From NCBI RefSeq assembly GCF_041429775.1, contig NZ_CP163421.1, forward strand, positions 1,054,001 to 1,118,000: 64,000 nucleotides of DNA, in the 5' to 3' direction. The position numbers and the translations under genes are program-made. Below, piece by piece: positions 1-8,162 of the stretch (position 1 is its first letter; each line of letters begins with the position of its first letter). Below the pieces are notes generated by a model. It worked only from the letters and a program-made list of their open reading frames with translations. It searched no databases and had not been told where the DNA came from. The stretch comes from Glycocaulis abyssi (GTDB lineage Bacteria > Pseudomonadota > Alphaproteobacteria > Caulobacterales > Maricaulaceae).

Positions 1-570
1 CGCCGCTCTGGCGAGCATGTCTTCATGCCGCGCAAATACGTGTTTCCCGGTGGACGCGTGGACCGGACGGACGGCTACGCCCCGCTGGCCAGTGAACCGG
101 CCGAGCCGGTGCTGGACGTGCTGACCCGCTGCATGACAGAGCGCCGCGCCCGCGCAGCAGCCGCAGCGGCCATACGCGAGACGGCAGAGGAAACCGGCCT
201 TCTGATCGGCGAGAGCGCACCCCTCATCCGCGCACGCCCGCAATGGGAACCCTTCGCGCAAGCGGGCCTTGCCCCCGCCGCCGCACCGCTGGAGCTGGTA
301 GCGCGCGCGATTACGCCGCCCGGCCGTCCGCGCCGGTTTGACGCCTGGTTCTTCCGCGCTCCGGAAGAGGCGGTAGCGGCTTCCGCCGATGACTTTATGG
401 CAGCCGAGCTGGAAGATGTGCGCTGGGTCTCTCTGGAGGATACCGGCGCGCTGGATCTGCCCATCATCACCCGCTTTGTGCTCGCCGAACTGGCTGGCCA
501 CATGAAGGGCCCTGCCCCTGTTCGCTGCGCGCGCGTGACGCCGAAAGGCCCGCGCGTCGACGAGCTATGA
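1..570 (+). CDS. Nudix hydrolase, 5' end outside window
   Basis: The frame is open to the first base of the window, so the gene begins upstream; 189 residues are visible. The early run VFMPRKYVFPGGRVD is typical of Nudix proteins that hydrolyse nucleoside diphosphate-linked substrates, and RETAEETGL (about residues 60-70 of the visible part) is the catalytic Nudix box core. The C-terminal half keeps the ARAITPPGRPRRFDAWFF region seen in alphaproteobacterial members. Substrate cannot be read from sequence. It overlaps the next gene by 4 nt (ATGA), so the two are translationally coupled. Confidence 0.85.
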   Translation, partial: RRSGEHVFMPRKYVFPGGRVDRTDGYAPLASEPAEPVLDVLTRCMTERRARAAAAAAIRETAEETGLLIGESAPLIRARPQWEPFAQAGLAPAAAPLELVARAITPPGRPRRFDAWFFRAPEEAVAASADDFMAAELEDVRWVSLEDTGALDLPIITRFVLAELAGHMKGPAPVRCARVTPKGPRVDEL

Positions 571-1199
571 GCGCCCCGCGCAACACAAGGCGCGCACGCC
601 CCGCAGCCGGTATTTTCGTGGTGGACAGTGCCACAGGCCGTTTCGCCCTGCCCGCAACGCCAGACGCGCTGCCGCTGGCGTTTTCGCCAGTAAATGCGTG
701 TGCCGTGGTCCATGCGGGCGAACGCCCCGATATAGCCCAGCGCGCGCTGGGAGTTCGCAGCCTGAGCCCCCGCGCCTTCACCGACGCGGCGTTAAGCGCG
801 GCGCATGCGCAGCTGGGGCTGCTGTTCGCATCACCCGCCAACGCAGCCGTGACACTGCCGCCGCAGCCGGGCCTGTGGGGGCGCGCCGCCCGCCACGGGC
901 TTGCGCCAGACCGGCAGGGCCTGACCTATCTGGGACGCAGCGTGTTCACCCGGCCCGATGGCACACGCTGGCATTTGCGCCTGTTCGCCATTGCGCAGGC
1001 GCGCGCCGTTCAGGCCCTGTTTCCAGTAGCCCCCGGCGGACGCGCCGTCTGGATCGAGGAAGAGGCGGTGGAGGCGCGTCTGGCCCAGCCGGAGCTGACC
1101 GGGTTCATTCCGCTGGCCAGGGCCGCCGCATCAGGTGTGATAATCACGCCGCTGCAGGTGAGAAAACAGGCAGGACGGCTGCGCACGACCGGGCTATAG
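567..1199 (+). CDS. Nudix-like protein lacking the catalytic box
   Basis: A 210-residue protein starting inside the stop codon of the Nudix gene. I do not recognise a named family, but its layout follows its neighbour: AALSAAHAQLGLL sits where the upstream gene has AAIRETAEETGLL, and GLTYLGRSVFTRPDGTRWHLRLFAIA aligns with the neighbour's LELVARAITPPGRPRRFDAWFF. The acidic and arginine residues of the Nudix box are gone, so if the fold is shared it should be catalytically inactive. This is inference from eye alignment. It may bind a ligand, or partner with the active enzyme. Confidence 0.7.
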   Translation: MSAPRNTRRARPAAGIFVVDSATGRFALPATPDALPLAFSPVNACAVVHAGERPDIAQRALGVRSLSPRAFTDAALSAAHAQLGLLFASPANAAVTLPPQPGLWGRAARHGLAPDRQGLTYLGRSVFTRPDGTRWHLRLFAIAQARAVQALFPVAPGGRAVWIEEEAVEARLAQPELTGFIPLARAAASGVIITPLQVRKQAGRLRTTGL

Positions 1200-1208
1200 A
1201 CTGGCCGC

Positions 1209-2375
1209 ATGGCCCTCTCATTCCTCATCAGCGACACCCATGCCCGCACCCGTTCGCTCTTCGTGGCGATAATGTGCGGCGGACTGGCCGGGTGCGGGTT
1301 CGGCCTGCTCATGCCGCTGATCTCGCTCAATCTGGAGGCGATGACGGGTTCTGGCGCGCAAGCAGGTATCAACGCCGCCGCCGCCGCGCTGGCGATGATC
1401 CTGGCAACGCCTTTCATCCCCGGCCTGTTCTCGCGGATCAGCCCGCGCGCCCTGTTGGCCGCCAGTCTGGCCGTCATCGCCCTTGGCATACTGGTCTTCC
1501 CGGCCGTGAGGGAGGTGTGGGTGTGGTTCGGCACGCGCTTCCTCATCGGCATCGCGGTCACCATCGTCTTCATTGCCAGCGAGACCTGGATCAACCAGCT
1601 GGCAAAGCCTGAACGGCGCGCATCATTGCTGGCTGTATATGCGACGGTGCTGTCAGCCGGGTTCGGTTCTGGCGGACTTCTGCTGGCGCTGCTGGGCGCG
1701 GAAGGCTGGGCGCCCTGGATAGCCGGAGCGGCGATCTACGCCGCCGGTGTGCTGCCGGTGCTGTTCCTCCGCGGTCCGGGCCTGATACCGCCCAGCCGGG
1801 ATGAAGGCAGCCCGCTGGCCATGCTCACCACGGCACGTCTGGCTCCCGCAGCGATCCTTGCCGGGTTTCTGTTCGGTGCGCTGGAGAACAGCTTCTTTGC
1901 CCTGATGCCTGTCTATGGCGAACGCACCGGACTGACGACCACACTCATCGGCCTGTTGATGACGACCGGCGCACTGGGCGCGCTGTGCCTGCAGATACCG
2001 ATCGGCAACTTCGCCGACCGGGCCGGACGCATGCGCACGCTGGCGCTGATTACGCTGGCAGCCGTGGCCGTACCGCTCTTCATCATTGCGTCGAGCGGGT
2101 TCGGCTTTGCCCTCTTCCCGCTCATCTTCCTCTATGTCGGCCTTGCCAGCGCCTATTACACAGTTGGCCTGTCGGTAATTGGTGAACGGGTTCAGGCGGG
2201 CCAGCTCGCCGCCGCCAATGCCGCCTTCATCTTCGCCTACGGTTCAGGGTCGCTGGTCGGGCCGCCACTGGGCGGAATGGCCATGGACTGGATCAACCCG
2301 CACGGCTTCCTGCTGGCACTGAGCGTGATCGCGGCGATCTATCTGCCCATCGCGCTGAGAAGCTGGCGGCGCTGA
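1209..2375 (+). CDS. MFS transporter (YcaD-like)
   Basis: A 388-residue polytopic membrane protein with about 12 hydrophobic segments in two halves, the size and pattern of the major facilitator superfamily. It lacks a signal peptide. The loop after TM4-5 (ASETWINQLAKPERRASLLAVYA) resembles the YcaD-like branch of sugar/drug exporters. Substrate is unknown. It starts 9 nt after the Nudix-like gene and probably belongs to the same transcript. The last codons (LPIALRSWRR) lie in a 26-bp stretch that is repeated exactly 370 bp downstream. Confidence 0.85.
   Translation: MALSFLISDTHARTRSLFVAIMCGGLAGCGFGLLMPLISLNLEAMTGSGAQAGINAAAAALAMILATPFIPGLFSRISPRALLAASLAVIALGILVFPAVREVWVWFGTRFLIGIAVTIVFIASETWINQLAKPERRASLLAVYATVLSAGFGSGGLLLALLGAEGWAPWIAGAAIYAAGVLPVLFLRGPGLIPPSRDEGSPLAMLTTARLAPAAILAGFLFGALENSFFALMPVYGERTGLTTTLIGLLMTTGALGALCLQIPIGNFADRAGRMRTLALITLAAVAVPLFIIASSGFGFALFPLIFLYVGLASAYYTVGLSVIGERVQAGQLAAANAAFIFAYGSGSLVGPPLGGMAMDWINPHGFLLALSVIAAIYLPIALRSWRR
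2343..2368 (+). repeat. 26-bp exact direct repeat, copy 1
   Basis: This stretch forms the 3' end of the MFS gene (encoding LPIALRSW). The same 26 bases recur at 2713-2738. A match this long is not expected by chance in a window of this size. Confidence 0.95.
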
Positions 2376-2388
2376 GAAGCACCGGCGA

Positions 2389-2616
2389 TCAGGTTTCGGA
2401 GATTTCCAGCCGGCGTTCGATACGGTTCAAGCGCGCCTGCAGCGAAGCAAGCGCCCCCTCATGCGCGGCATCGGTAGACATGAATGCCGTCAGGTGCTGG
2501 CGCAGGCTGATAAGGCTGGTCTTCACGTCAGACATGTCGTTCTGCAGCGTTCCCACCTGGGTCCGCAATGCCTTGAGATGTTCCAGCAATAGCTCGTTTG
2601 TAACGTTGTCTGCCAT
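2389..2616 (-). CDS. Small coiled-coil protein
   Basis: A 75-residue protein beginning MADNVTNELLLEHLKALR and ending RRLEISET. It is almost entirely heptad-like helix (LLLEHLKALRTQVGTLQNDMSDVKTSLISLRQHL), so it is probably an oligomeric coiled coil in the cytoplasm. An upstream in-frame start at 2691 would add a hydrophobic stretch (HLAALLIGVICASQAL), giving a membrane-anchored version; the shorter form starts like free-standing family members I have seen in alphaproteobacteria. It converges on the MFS gene and lies between the two copies of the 26-bp repeat. Function unknown. Confidence 0.65.
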   Translation of the reverse strand: MADNVTNELLLEHLKALRTQVGTLQNDMSDVKTSLISLRQHLTAFMSTDAAHEGALASLQARLNRIERRLEISET

Positions 2617-2712
2617 ATGCCTTGTCCTGAGCGCCTGACTTGCGCAAATCACGCCAATCAACAACGCCGCAAGGTGAGTATACGGTTTCATCAGCCGTTC
2701 GTCACTTTTTCG

Positions 2713-2738
2713 CTGCCCATCGCGCTGAGAAGCTGGCG
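2713..2738 (+). repeat. 26-bp exact direct repeat, copy 2
   Basis: It is identical to 2343-2368. On the plus strand it again reads LPIALRSWR and runs into an in-frame TGA at 2743-2745, so it looks like a second copy of the MFS gene tail with no gene in front of it. Confidence 0.9.
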
Positions 2739-2846
2739 CGCCTGAGCACACAGCGCCATTGACACCCTAGCGAACATGCGTATTTTCGCGCGCTCGCGAA
2801 GCGTCAGGTCCGGTCTGGCGCGGCAATCCAGTTTCAGGTGAGTGAC

Positions 2847-3014
2847 ATGGCCAAGCCGACAACCATCAAGATCCGCCTCAATTCGACGGCTGGCACGGGT
2901 TACTTCTACGTGACCAAGAAAAACGCGCGCACCATGACCGAGAAACTCGTGCTGAAAAAGTACGATCCGGTCGCGCGCAAGCATGTCGAGTTCAAGGAAG
3001 GCAAGATCAAGTAG
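2847..3014 (+). CDS. rpmG: 50S ribosomal protein L33
   Basis: A 55-residue basic protein, [20 protein letters not shown] through [10 protein letters not shown], matching alphaproteobacterial L33 over its full length. It lacks the zinc-binding cysteines, so it is the Cys-free form. A purine-rich GTGAGTGAC precedes the start. It is followed by a strong intrinsic terminator at 3049-3077, so it is probably transcribed alone. Confidence 0.96.
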   Translation: MAKPTTIKIRLNSTAGTGYFYVTKKNARTMTEKLVLKKYDPVARKHVEFKEGKIK

Positions 3015-3048
3015 ATCTGCCCCTTTATCGCATTTGCCGATTTGAGGA

Positions 3049-3077
3049 AGGCCGCGTGATGCTCACGCGGCCTTTTT
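3049..3077 (+). terminator. Intrinsic terminator of rpmG
   Basis: An 11-bp perfect GC-rich stem (3049-3059 with 3063-3073) has a 3-nt loop and is followed by a T run ending at 3077. The right arm overlaps the last codons of the convergent pleD gene. Confidence 0.9.
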
Positions 3078-4424
3078 CTGTGCCACCATCACCTGATTGC
3101 GGCCCGCTGCCTTGGCCTGATAGAGCGCGGCATCGGCGCGCGCGACAAGGCGTTCTGGCGTATCGCCATGCATGATCTCGGCTACGCCCGCGCTGGTGGT
3201 CGCGTCCACGCTGACCCCGGCGCTGGAAATCCGGAAAGGCGTGCGCGCGATGGCCGCCCGCACGCGCTCTGCCGCTTCCGTGGCTTCGCGCTGGGTGGCA
3301 CCGGCCAGCACCACCATGAACTCCTCGCCGCCATGACGCCCGGCAATGTCCAGCGCGCGCAGCTGGGTGTTCATCCGCTCGGTAAAGGCACGTATCACCT
3401 CATCACCGGCCTGATGGCCCCAGGTGTCGTTGATGCGCTTGAAATGGTCGATATCAAACAGGATGACCGAGACCGTTTCGGCACTCGCCTCCCATGCATC
3501 GACCGCCTGACGCAGGCGTGAGCCCATATAGCGGCGGTTATAAAGCCCGGTCAGCGGATCAATGACCGCCATCTCGAGGCTCTCTTCCAGACGCTCACGC
3601 AGCTGCTCGGCATAGCGCTTGCGCTTTAGCTGCGTGTTCAGGCGCGCCGCCAGCTCGCCCGGATCAACCGGGCGCGTCACCACATCGCTAACCCCCAGAT
3701 CCAGCGCACGGACCATGTCCTGCGGCGTGTCGGGATCGACAACGCAGATGATCGGCGTGTGCCGGGTTACGGCGTCAGAGCGGATGCGCGCGCAGACCCG
3801 CAGCGCATCAAACTTTGCCGTCGCCAGATCGATCAGCACCAGCTCGGCGCCTGCCCGCGCGGCCTTCACCACGCCTGCCGGATCGCCAATCGGGCGCGGC
3901 GCAAAACCCTTGGGCAGTTTGGCAGACAGGCGCTCGGCGGCAATGTTGTCGCCAGCGGCCACGATAACAATCGCCGGGCCGTCCAGATCACCGTCCTCAA
4001 CGCCATCATCGGTCAGCGTAGCCTCGTGGCGCAGGCGCAGCTCGTCGAGCACTTCCTTGAGGCGCAGCAGCGAGCGCACCCGCGCAAACAGGGCAACATC
4101 ATTGACCGGCTTGGTGAGAAACTCGTCCGCGCCAGCTTCCAGCCCCTTCACCCGGTCCTCGCGCTGATCCAGCGCCGTCACCATGATGACAGGGATATGG
4201 CGGGTGGCGGCATCAGCCTTCAGGCGGCGGCAGGCTTCAAACCCGTCCATGCCCGGCATCATCACGTCCAGAAGGATCATGTCCGGCATGGTGTCGCGCG
4301 CCTTTTCCAGGCACTCGAGGCCGGAAGACGCCAGCACAACATCAAAATATTCCGCCGACAGGCGCGCTTCCAGCAAGCGCCTGTTGGTCTCGATATCATC
4401 GACAACGAGGATGCGCGCGCTCAT
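3063..4424 (-). CDS. pleD: Diguanylate cyclase response regulator PleD
   Basis: A 453-residue REC-REC-GGDEF protein that makes c-di-GMP and drives the swarmer-to-stalked transition in Caulobacter. The first receiver has the acidic pair DD at 9-10, phospho-acceptor D53 (LLDVMMPG) and the conserved lysine (TKPV). The second receiver is degenerate, as in known PleD. The cyclase domain carries the active-site GGEEF and, just upstream, RALD, which fits the RxxD inhibitory site. The start at 4424 is preceded by GGAAGAG; upstream in-frame starts overlap divK and were rejected. It is 17 nt downstream of divK. Confidence 0.95.
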   Translation of the reverse strand: MSARILVVDDIETNRRLLEARLSAEYFDVVLASSGLECLEKARDTMPDMILLDVMMPGMDGFEACRRLKADAATRHIPVIMVTALDQREDRVKGLEAGADEFLTKPVNDVALFARVRSLLRLKEVLDELRLRHEATLTDDGVEDGDLDGPAIVIVAAGDNIAAERLSAKLPKGFAPRPIGDPAGVVKAARAGAELVLIDLATAKFDALRVCARIRSDAVTRHTPIICVVDPDTPQDMVRALDLGVSDVVTRPVDPGELAARLNTQLKRKRYAEQLRERLEESLEMAVIDPLTGLYNRRYMGSRLRQAVDAWEASAETVSVILFDIDHFKRINDTWGHQAGDEVIRAFTERMNTQLRALDIAGRHGGEEFMVVLAGATQREATEAAERVRAAIARTPFRISSAGVSVDATTSAGVAEIMHGDTPERLVARADAALYQAKAAGRNQVMVAQKKAA

Positions 4425-4441
4425 CTCTTCCCTGCGCCTCC

Positions 4442-4807
4442 CTACCCGATGAATTTCCGGATTGTCTCGATAAAGCTCGTCACCGTGATGGGTTTGGACA
4501 GATAGCCCTCGCACCCGCCCTCGCGGATACGCTCCTCATCACCCTTCATCGCAAAGGCGGTGACGGCCACAACCGGGATATCGGCCAGCTCGTCATCGTT
4601 CTTCAGCCATTTGGTGACGTCCAGACCGGAGACCTCCGGCAACTGGATATCCATCAGGATAAGATCCGGGCGGTGCTCGCGCGCCATATCAATGGCCTTC
4701 AAGCCCTCCCGTGTCTGGAAGGTCTCGTAGCCGTGGGCCTCGAGCAGATCATGAAAAAGCTTCATGTTCAGCTCGTTATCTTCAACGATCAGAACTTTTT
4801 TGGACAT
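4442..4807 (-). CDS. divK: Single-domain response regulator DivK
   Basis: A 121-residue stand-alone receiver starting [20 protein letters not shown], with phospho-acceptor D53 in [10 protein letters not shown], the switch threonine in VTAFAM and the conserved lysine in LSKPI. In Caulobacter DivK is phosphorylated by DivJ, dephosphorylated by PleC, and steers CtrA activity through DivL/CckA. The sequence and pairing with pleD make the assignment firm. The start at 4807 matches family N-termini; longer in-frame versions add a low-complexity basic stretch not seen in the family. Confidence 0.95.
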   Translation of the reverse strand: MSKKVLIVEDNELNMKLFHDLLEAHGYETFQTREGLKAIDMAREHRPDLILMDIQLPEVSGLDVTKWLKNDDELADIPVVAVTAFAMKGDEERIREGGCEGYLSKPITVTSFIETIRKFIG

Positions 4808-4984
4808 GACCTGCAGCATGGCGACCGCGCGCTTCCCCCATTTGCCCCGCCTTTGGCGTGGACCTTTTTCCATCCACCGACGAGTAGACACCATTTTCCT
4901 TAATCAACGATGAGTCGGGCGCTAGGAACCCGGTAAGGAACAAGATAAGAACGTGGCAACATCAGGACCGGCAGGGGATTCTGC

Positions 4985-5893
4985 ATGATCCGCATCGGCG
5001 TTGATCTGGGCGGCACGAAGACCGAAGCCATCGCGCTGGGCGCTGACGGCACCATTCTGACCCGCAAGCGCATTGCCTCTGCGTCCCGCTACGCTGATGC
5101 CGTCGAATCGATTCGCGCCCTTGTCGCCGATATACGCCAGAGCGCAGGCAGCACAACCGCGAGCATAGGGGTCGGCCATCCCGGCTCGATCAATCCGCGC
5201 ACGGGGCTGGTACGCAATGCCAACTCCTCCCATCTCAATGGCCAGTCTCTGCAGCGCGACCTGGCAGACGCGCTGGGACAGGAGGTGCGCTGCGCCAATG
5301 ACGCGAACTGCTTTGCCCTGTCCGAAGCCACGGACGGCGCAGGCGCGGGCGCACATTGCGTGTTTGGCGTGATCGCAGGCACGGGCGTAGGCGGCGGCAT
5401 CGTCATCGGCGGACGCCTCCACGATGGCGGCGGTCTTATCGCCGGCGAGTGGGGCCACACCGCCCTGCCCCGCCCTTCAGCGGACGAGATTCCCGGACCG
5501 CAATGCGGGTGCGGGCGCCTCGGCTGCGTGGAAAGCTGGTGCTCCGGCCCGGCGCTGGCCCGCGACCACGCGCGGGTAACGGGCGAAAGCCTCACAGCAG
5601 AACAGATTGCCGCAAAGGCCGCTCAAGGCGACGTGAAAGCGATGGCCACGCTCGACCGGCACGCTGACCGGCTGGCGCGCGCGCTCTCCACCATCGTCAA
5701 TGTGCTGGACCCCGACGTGATCGTGCTGGGCGGCGGGCTGTCCAACCTGCCCGGCCTGGCCGCCGATCTGGAAACCCGCCTCGCGCCCCACGTCTTCACC
5801 GACGAGTTCCGCACCCGCGTGGCGGTGAACCGGCACGGCGACTCCTCCGGCGTGCGCGGGGCGGCCTGGCTATGGCCGCTGGAAGCGCGATGA
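4985..5893 (+). CDS. mak: ROK-family fructokinase (Mak-like)
   Basis: A 302-residue cytoplasmic sugar kinase. The N-terminal phosphate-binding motif DLGGTKTE (about residues 7-14), the ANDANCFALSEA segment, the GTGVGGG loop, and the ROK zinc site CGCGRLGCVES (three cysteines plus the upstream histidine in GEWGH) are present. The whole chain, including the tail HGDSSGVRGAAWLWP, closely follows E. coli Mak, which phosphorylates fructose with ATP. Substrate is therefore inferred by similarity; glucosamine- or mannose-type ROK kinases remain possible. Confidence 0.88.
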   Translation: MIRIGVDLGGTKTEAIALGADGTILTRKRIASASRYADAVESIRALVADIRQSAGSTTASIGVGHPGSINPRTGLVRNANSSHLNGQSLQRDLADALGQEVRCANDANCFALSEATDGAGAGAHCVFGVIAGTGVGGGIVIGGRLHDGGGLIAGEWGHTALPRPSADEIPGPQCGCGRLGCVESWCSGPALARDHARVTGESLTAEQIAAKAAQGDVKAMATLDRHADRLARALSTIVNVLDPDVIVLGGGLSNLPGLAADLETRLAPHVFTDEFRTRVAVNRHGDSSGVRGAAWLWPLEAR

Positions 5894-7140
5894 GCGGATA
5901 TTGCCGCACCTGTTTTGCGCCAGCGGGCCCGCCGCGATGCGGGGCGTGCGGCTCGCGCAAGGCGTTCGCCCATGACGAGCTGGATACGCTGTCGATCGCC
6001 CATATCGATTGTGATGCGTTTTACGCCTCCATCGAGAAGCGCGATGATCCGTCCCTCGCCAACCAGCCGGTCATTATTGGCGGCGGCAAGCGCGGCGTGG
6101 TGGCCACCGCCTGCTATGTGGCAAGGTTGCACGGCGTGCGCTCGGCCATGCCCATGTTCAAGGCGCTCAAAGCCTGCCCGGATGCCGTGGTCATCCCCCC
6201 GCGCATGCAGGTCTATGCAGCCGAGGGCAAGCGCATCCGCCAGATGATGGAGGACGTAACGCCGGCGGTGGAGCCGCTGTCCATAGACGAAGCCTTTCTC
6301 GACCTGACAGGCACGCAGCGCCTGCATGGAGCTTCGCCCGCTCTCACGCTGATGAAGCTGGCCGCGCGCATCAGGGCGGACGTGGGCGTTACTGTCTCGG
6401 TGGGCCTCAGCTATAACAAGTTTCTCGCCAAGACGGCATCCGAGCTGGACAAGCCGGACGGGTTTTCCGTGATCGGCCAGTCCGAGGCGGCAGAGTTTCT
6501 GCGTCCACGCCCCGTCCAGAGCGTGTTTGGCGTCGGCCCGGCCTTTGCGGCGGCGCTGAACCGCGACGGGCTCAAAACGCTGGGCGATGTCATCGCCCGC
6601 GGTGAGGAGGCGCTGATGCGCCGCCACGGGCCGTCGGGCGCGCGCCTCTGGCGGCTGGCGCAAGGCATCGACACCCGCACGGTCGCCCGCGACGGGGAAC
6701 GTAAGAGCGTATCGGCTGAAACCACCTTCTTTGATGATATCGCCAGCCATGACGAGCTGGAAAAGCGCCTCTGGCCGCTTTGCGTGAGGGCGGCCGACCG
6801 GATGAAGGCGCAAGGCATTGCGGGCCGCGTTGTCACGCTGAAGCTGAAGACGGAAGGCTTCAGATCACTGACACGCCGGCGCACCCTGTCCCAGCCTGCC
6901 CAGCTGGCCGACACACTGTTCCGGACCGGGCGCGAGCTGTTGCGCGCGGAAGCCCAAGGCCCGCGCTACCGGCTGATCGGCATAGGTTTCAGCGATCTGG
7001 AACCGGCCACGGGTGATGCGCGCGATCTTCTCGATCCGGACGGGCCCAAACGCGCCGCCGCCGAGCGCGCCATGGACAAGGCCCGCGCCCGCTTTGGCCC
7101 CTCCGCCGTCATCAAGGGGCGCTCCCTGAAGGACAATTAG
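5890..7140 (+). CDS. dinB: DNA polymerase IV with N-terminal zinc-ribbon-like motif
   Basis: A 416-residue Y-family translesion polymerase. The catalytic acidic motifs HIDCDAFYAS and SIDEAFLD, the FLAKTASELDKP palm segment, and the helix-hairpin-helix thumb and little-finger regions are in order. Before the polymerase, residues 4-22 hold two cysteine pairs (CRTC ... CGAC), a probable zinc-binding knuckle found in some alphaproteobacterial DinB. I chose the ATG at 5890, which overlaps the fructokinase stop by 4 nt; another start at 5872 adds six residues. It is expected to copy past DNA lesions with low fidelity. Confidence 0.93.
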   Translation: MSGYCRTCFAPAGPPRCGACGSRKAFAHDELDTLSIAHIDCDAFYASIEKRDDPSLANQPVIIGGGKRGVVATACYVARLHGVRSAMPMFKALKACPDAVVIPPRMQVYAAEGKRIRQMMEDVTPAVEPLSIDEAFLDLTGTQRLHGASPALTLMKLAARIRADVGVTVSVGLSYNKFLAKTASELDKPDGFSVIGQSEAAEFLRPRPVQSVFGVGPAFAAALNRDGLKTLGDVIARGEEALMRRHGPSGARLWRLAQGIDTRTVARDGERKSVSAETTFFDDIASHDELEKRLWPLCVRAADRMKAQGIAGRVVTLKLKTEGFRSLTRRRTLSQPAQLADTLFRTGRELLRAEAQGPRYRLIGIGFSDLEPATGDARDLLDPDGPKRAAAERAMDKARARFGPSAVIKGRSLKDN

Positions 7141-7205
7141 CGTTTGTTCACTTGGCCGCCCGGCGCTTCGGTGCTTGGCTGGCCACCGACACAAGGATGC
7201 ACGAC

Positions 7206-7784
7206 ATGATCCATCGCTGTCCCTGGCCGGGCGAAGACCCGCTCTATGTCGATTACCACGACACCGAATGGGGCGTGCCTGAGCGCGATGACGAGGCGCT
7301 GTTTGCCAAGCTGATCCTCGATGGCTTCCAGGCGGGCCTCAGCTGGATCACCATTTTGCGCAAGCGCGAGGCATTTCTGGAGGCGTTTGACGGCTTCAAC
7401 CCGGAGACGCTGGCGCGCTATGGCGAGGCCGACATTGCCCGCTTGCTCGGCAATGCGGGCATCATCCGCTCGCGCGCCAAGATCGAAGCCTCGATAGGCA
7501 ATGCAAAGGCGTATCTCGCCTTGCGCGAGCGCGGGCAGGGTTTCAGCGACTATCTGTGGGGCTTCGTGGATGGCGAGCCGGTGCAGAACCGTTTCTCCAC
7601 GATGAAGGAAGTCCCCGCCGAAACACCGGTCAGCCAGGCGATGAGCAAGGCACTGAAGAAGGAAGGCTTCAAATTCTGCGGCCCCGTCATCGTCTATGCT
7701 TTCATGCAGGCAACAGGGCTGGTCAATGACCATCTGGTCAGCTGTCACCGCCATGAGGAAGTGAAAAACCTGTCGAGGTCATAA
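7206..7784 (+). CDS. tag: DNA-3-methyladenine glycosylase I
   Basis: A 192-residue base-excision repair enzyme that removes 3-methyladenine. It has RCPWPGEDPLYVDYHDTEWG at the N-terminus and VNDHLVSCHRHEEV near the C-terminus; the Cys and His residues in these two segments match the zinc snap of E. coli Tag. The start at 7206 has AAGG nine bases upstream; the ATG at 7197 abuts that motif and is less likely. It follows dinB on the same strand, placing two DNA-damage genes together. Confidence 0.93.
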   Translation: MIHRCPWPGEDPLYVDYHDTEWGVPERDDEALFAKLILDGFQAGLSWITILRKREAFLEAFDGFNPETLARYGEADIARLLGNAGIIRSRAKIEASIGNAKAYLALRERGQGFSDYLWGFVDGEPVQNRFSTMKEVPAETPVSQAMSKALKKEGFKFCGPVIVYAFMQATGLVNDHLVSCHRHEEVKNLSRS

Positions 7785-8005
7785 TGAAACCTGCCTTGAA
7801 ACTTGCCATTCTTGGCGTTGGCCTTCTCACACTATCCGCCTGCGCCAACCGTCCACCGGCCCACGCGCTTGACCGCACTTGCGAGATGGGCGGACGCCAC
7901 GGCGCTACCGGCATTCTGGAACACCAGTGCACGGACGGAGACGGCGTCGTGCGCGAGCGTCCGCAACCCATTCACCGCGTCATCAGCGGCCGCCGTAACG
8001 GCTGA
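7784..8005 (+). CDS. Small secreted lipoprotein
   Basis: A 73-residue protein whose ATG shares one base with the tag stop codon (TAATG). MKPALKLAILGVGLLTLSAC is a classic lipoprotein signal with lipobox LSAC. The mature part is about 54 residues with two more cysteines and no recognised domain. Function unknown; coupling to tag may be only translational convenience. Confidence 0.7.
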   Translation: MKPALKLAILGVGLLTLSACANRPPAHALDRTCEMGGRHGATGILEHQCTDGDGVVRERPQPIHRVISGRRNG

Positions 8006-8162
8006 ATCGCGCGAAAGGCCATCTTTTGTTGTGTGCAAGCCACATGCACGCAGAGCCATAATCGGCTATGGCCAACCACCACCCGCCTCACAATGGTCGA
8101 CACCATACCAGTGTGAAGGCTAGGGTAATGAGATAGCGATCAGGAATCGTTCGGGGAAACCG

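Noticed and set aside
2691-2984. A 97-residue minus-strand frame over rpmG
   Set aside because: It is antisense to the well-conserved L33 gene and has no family resemblance.
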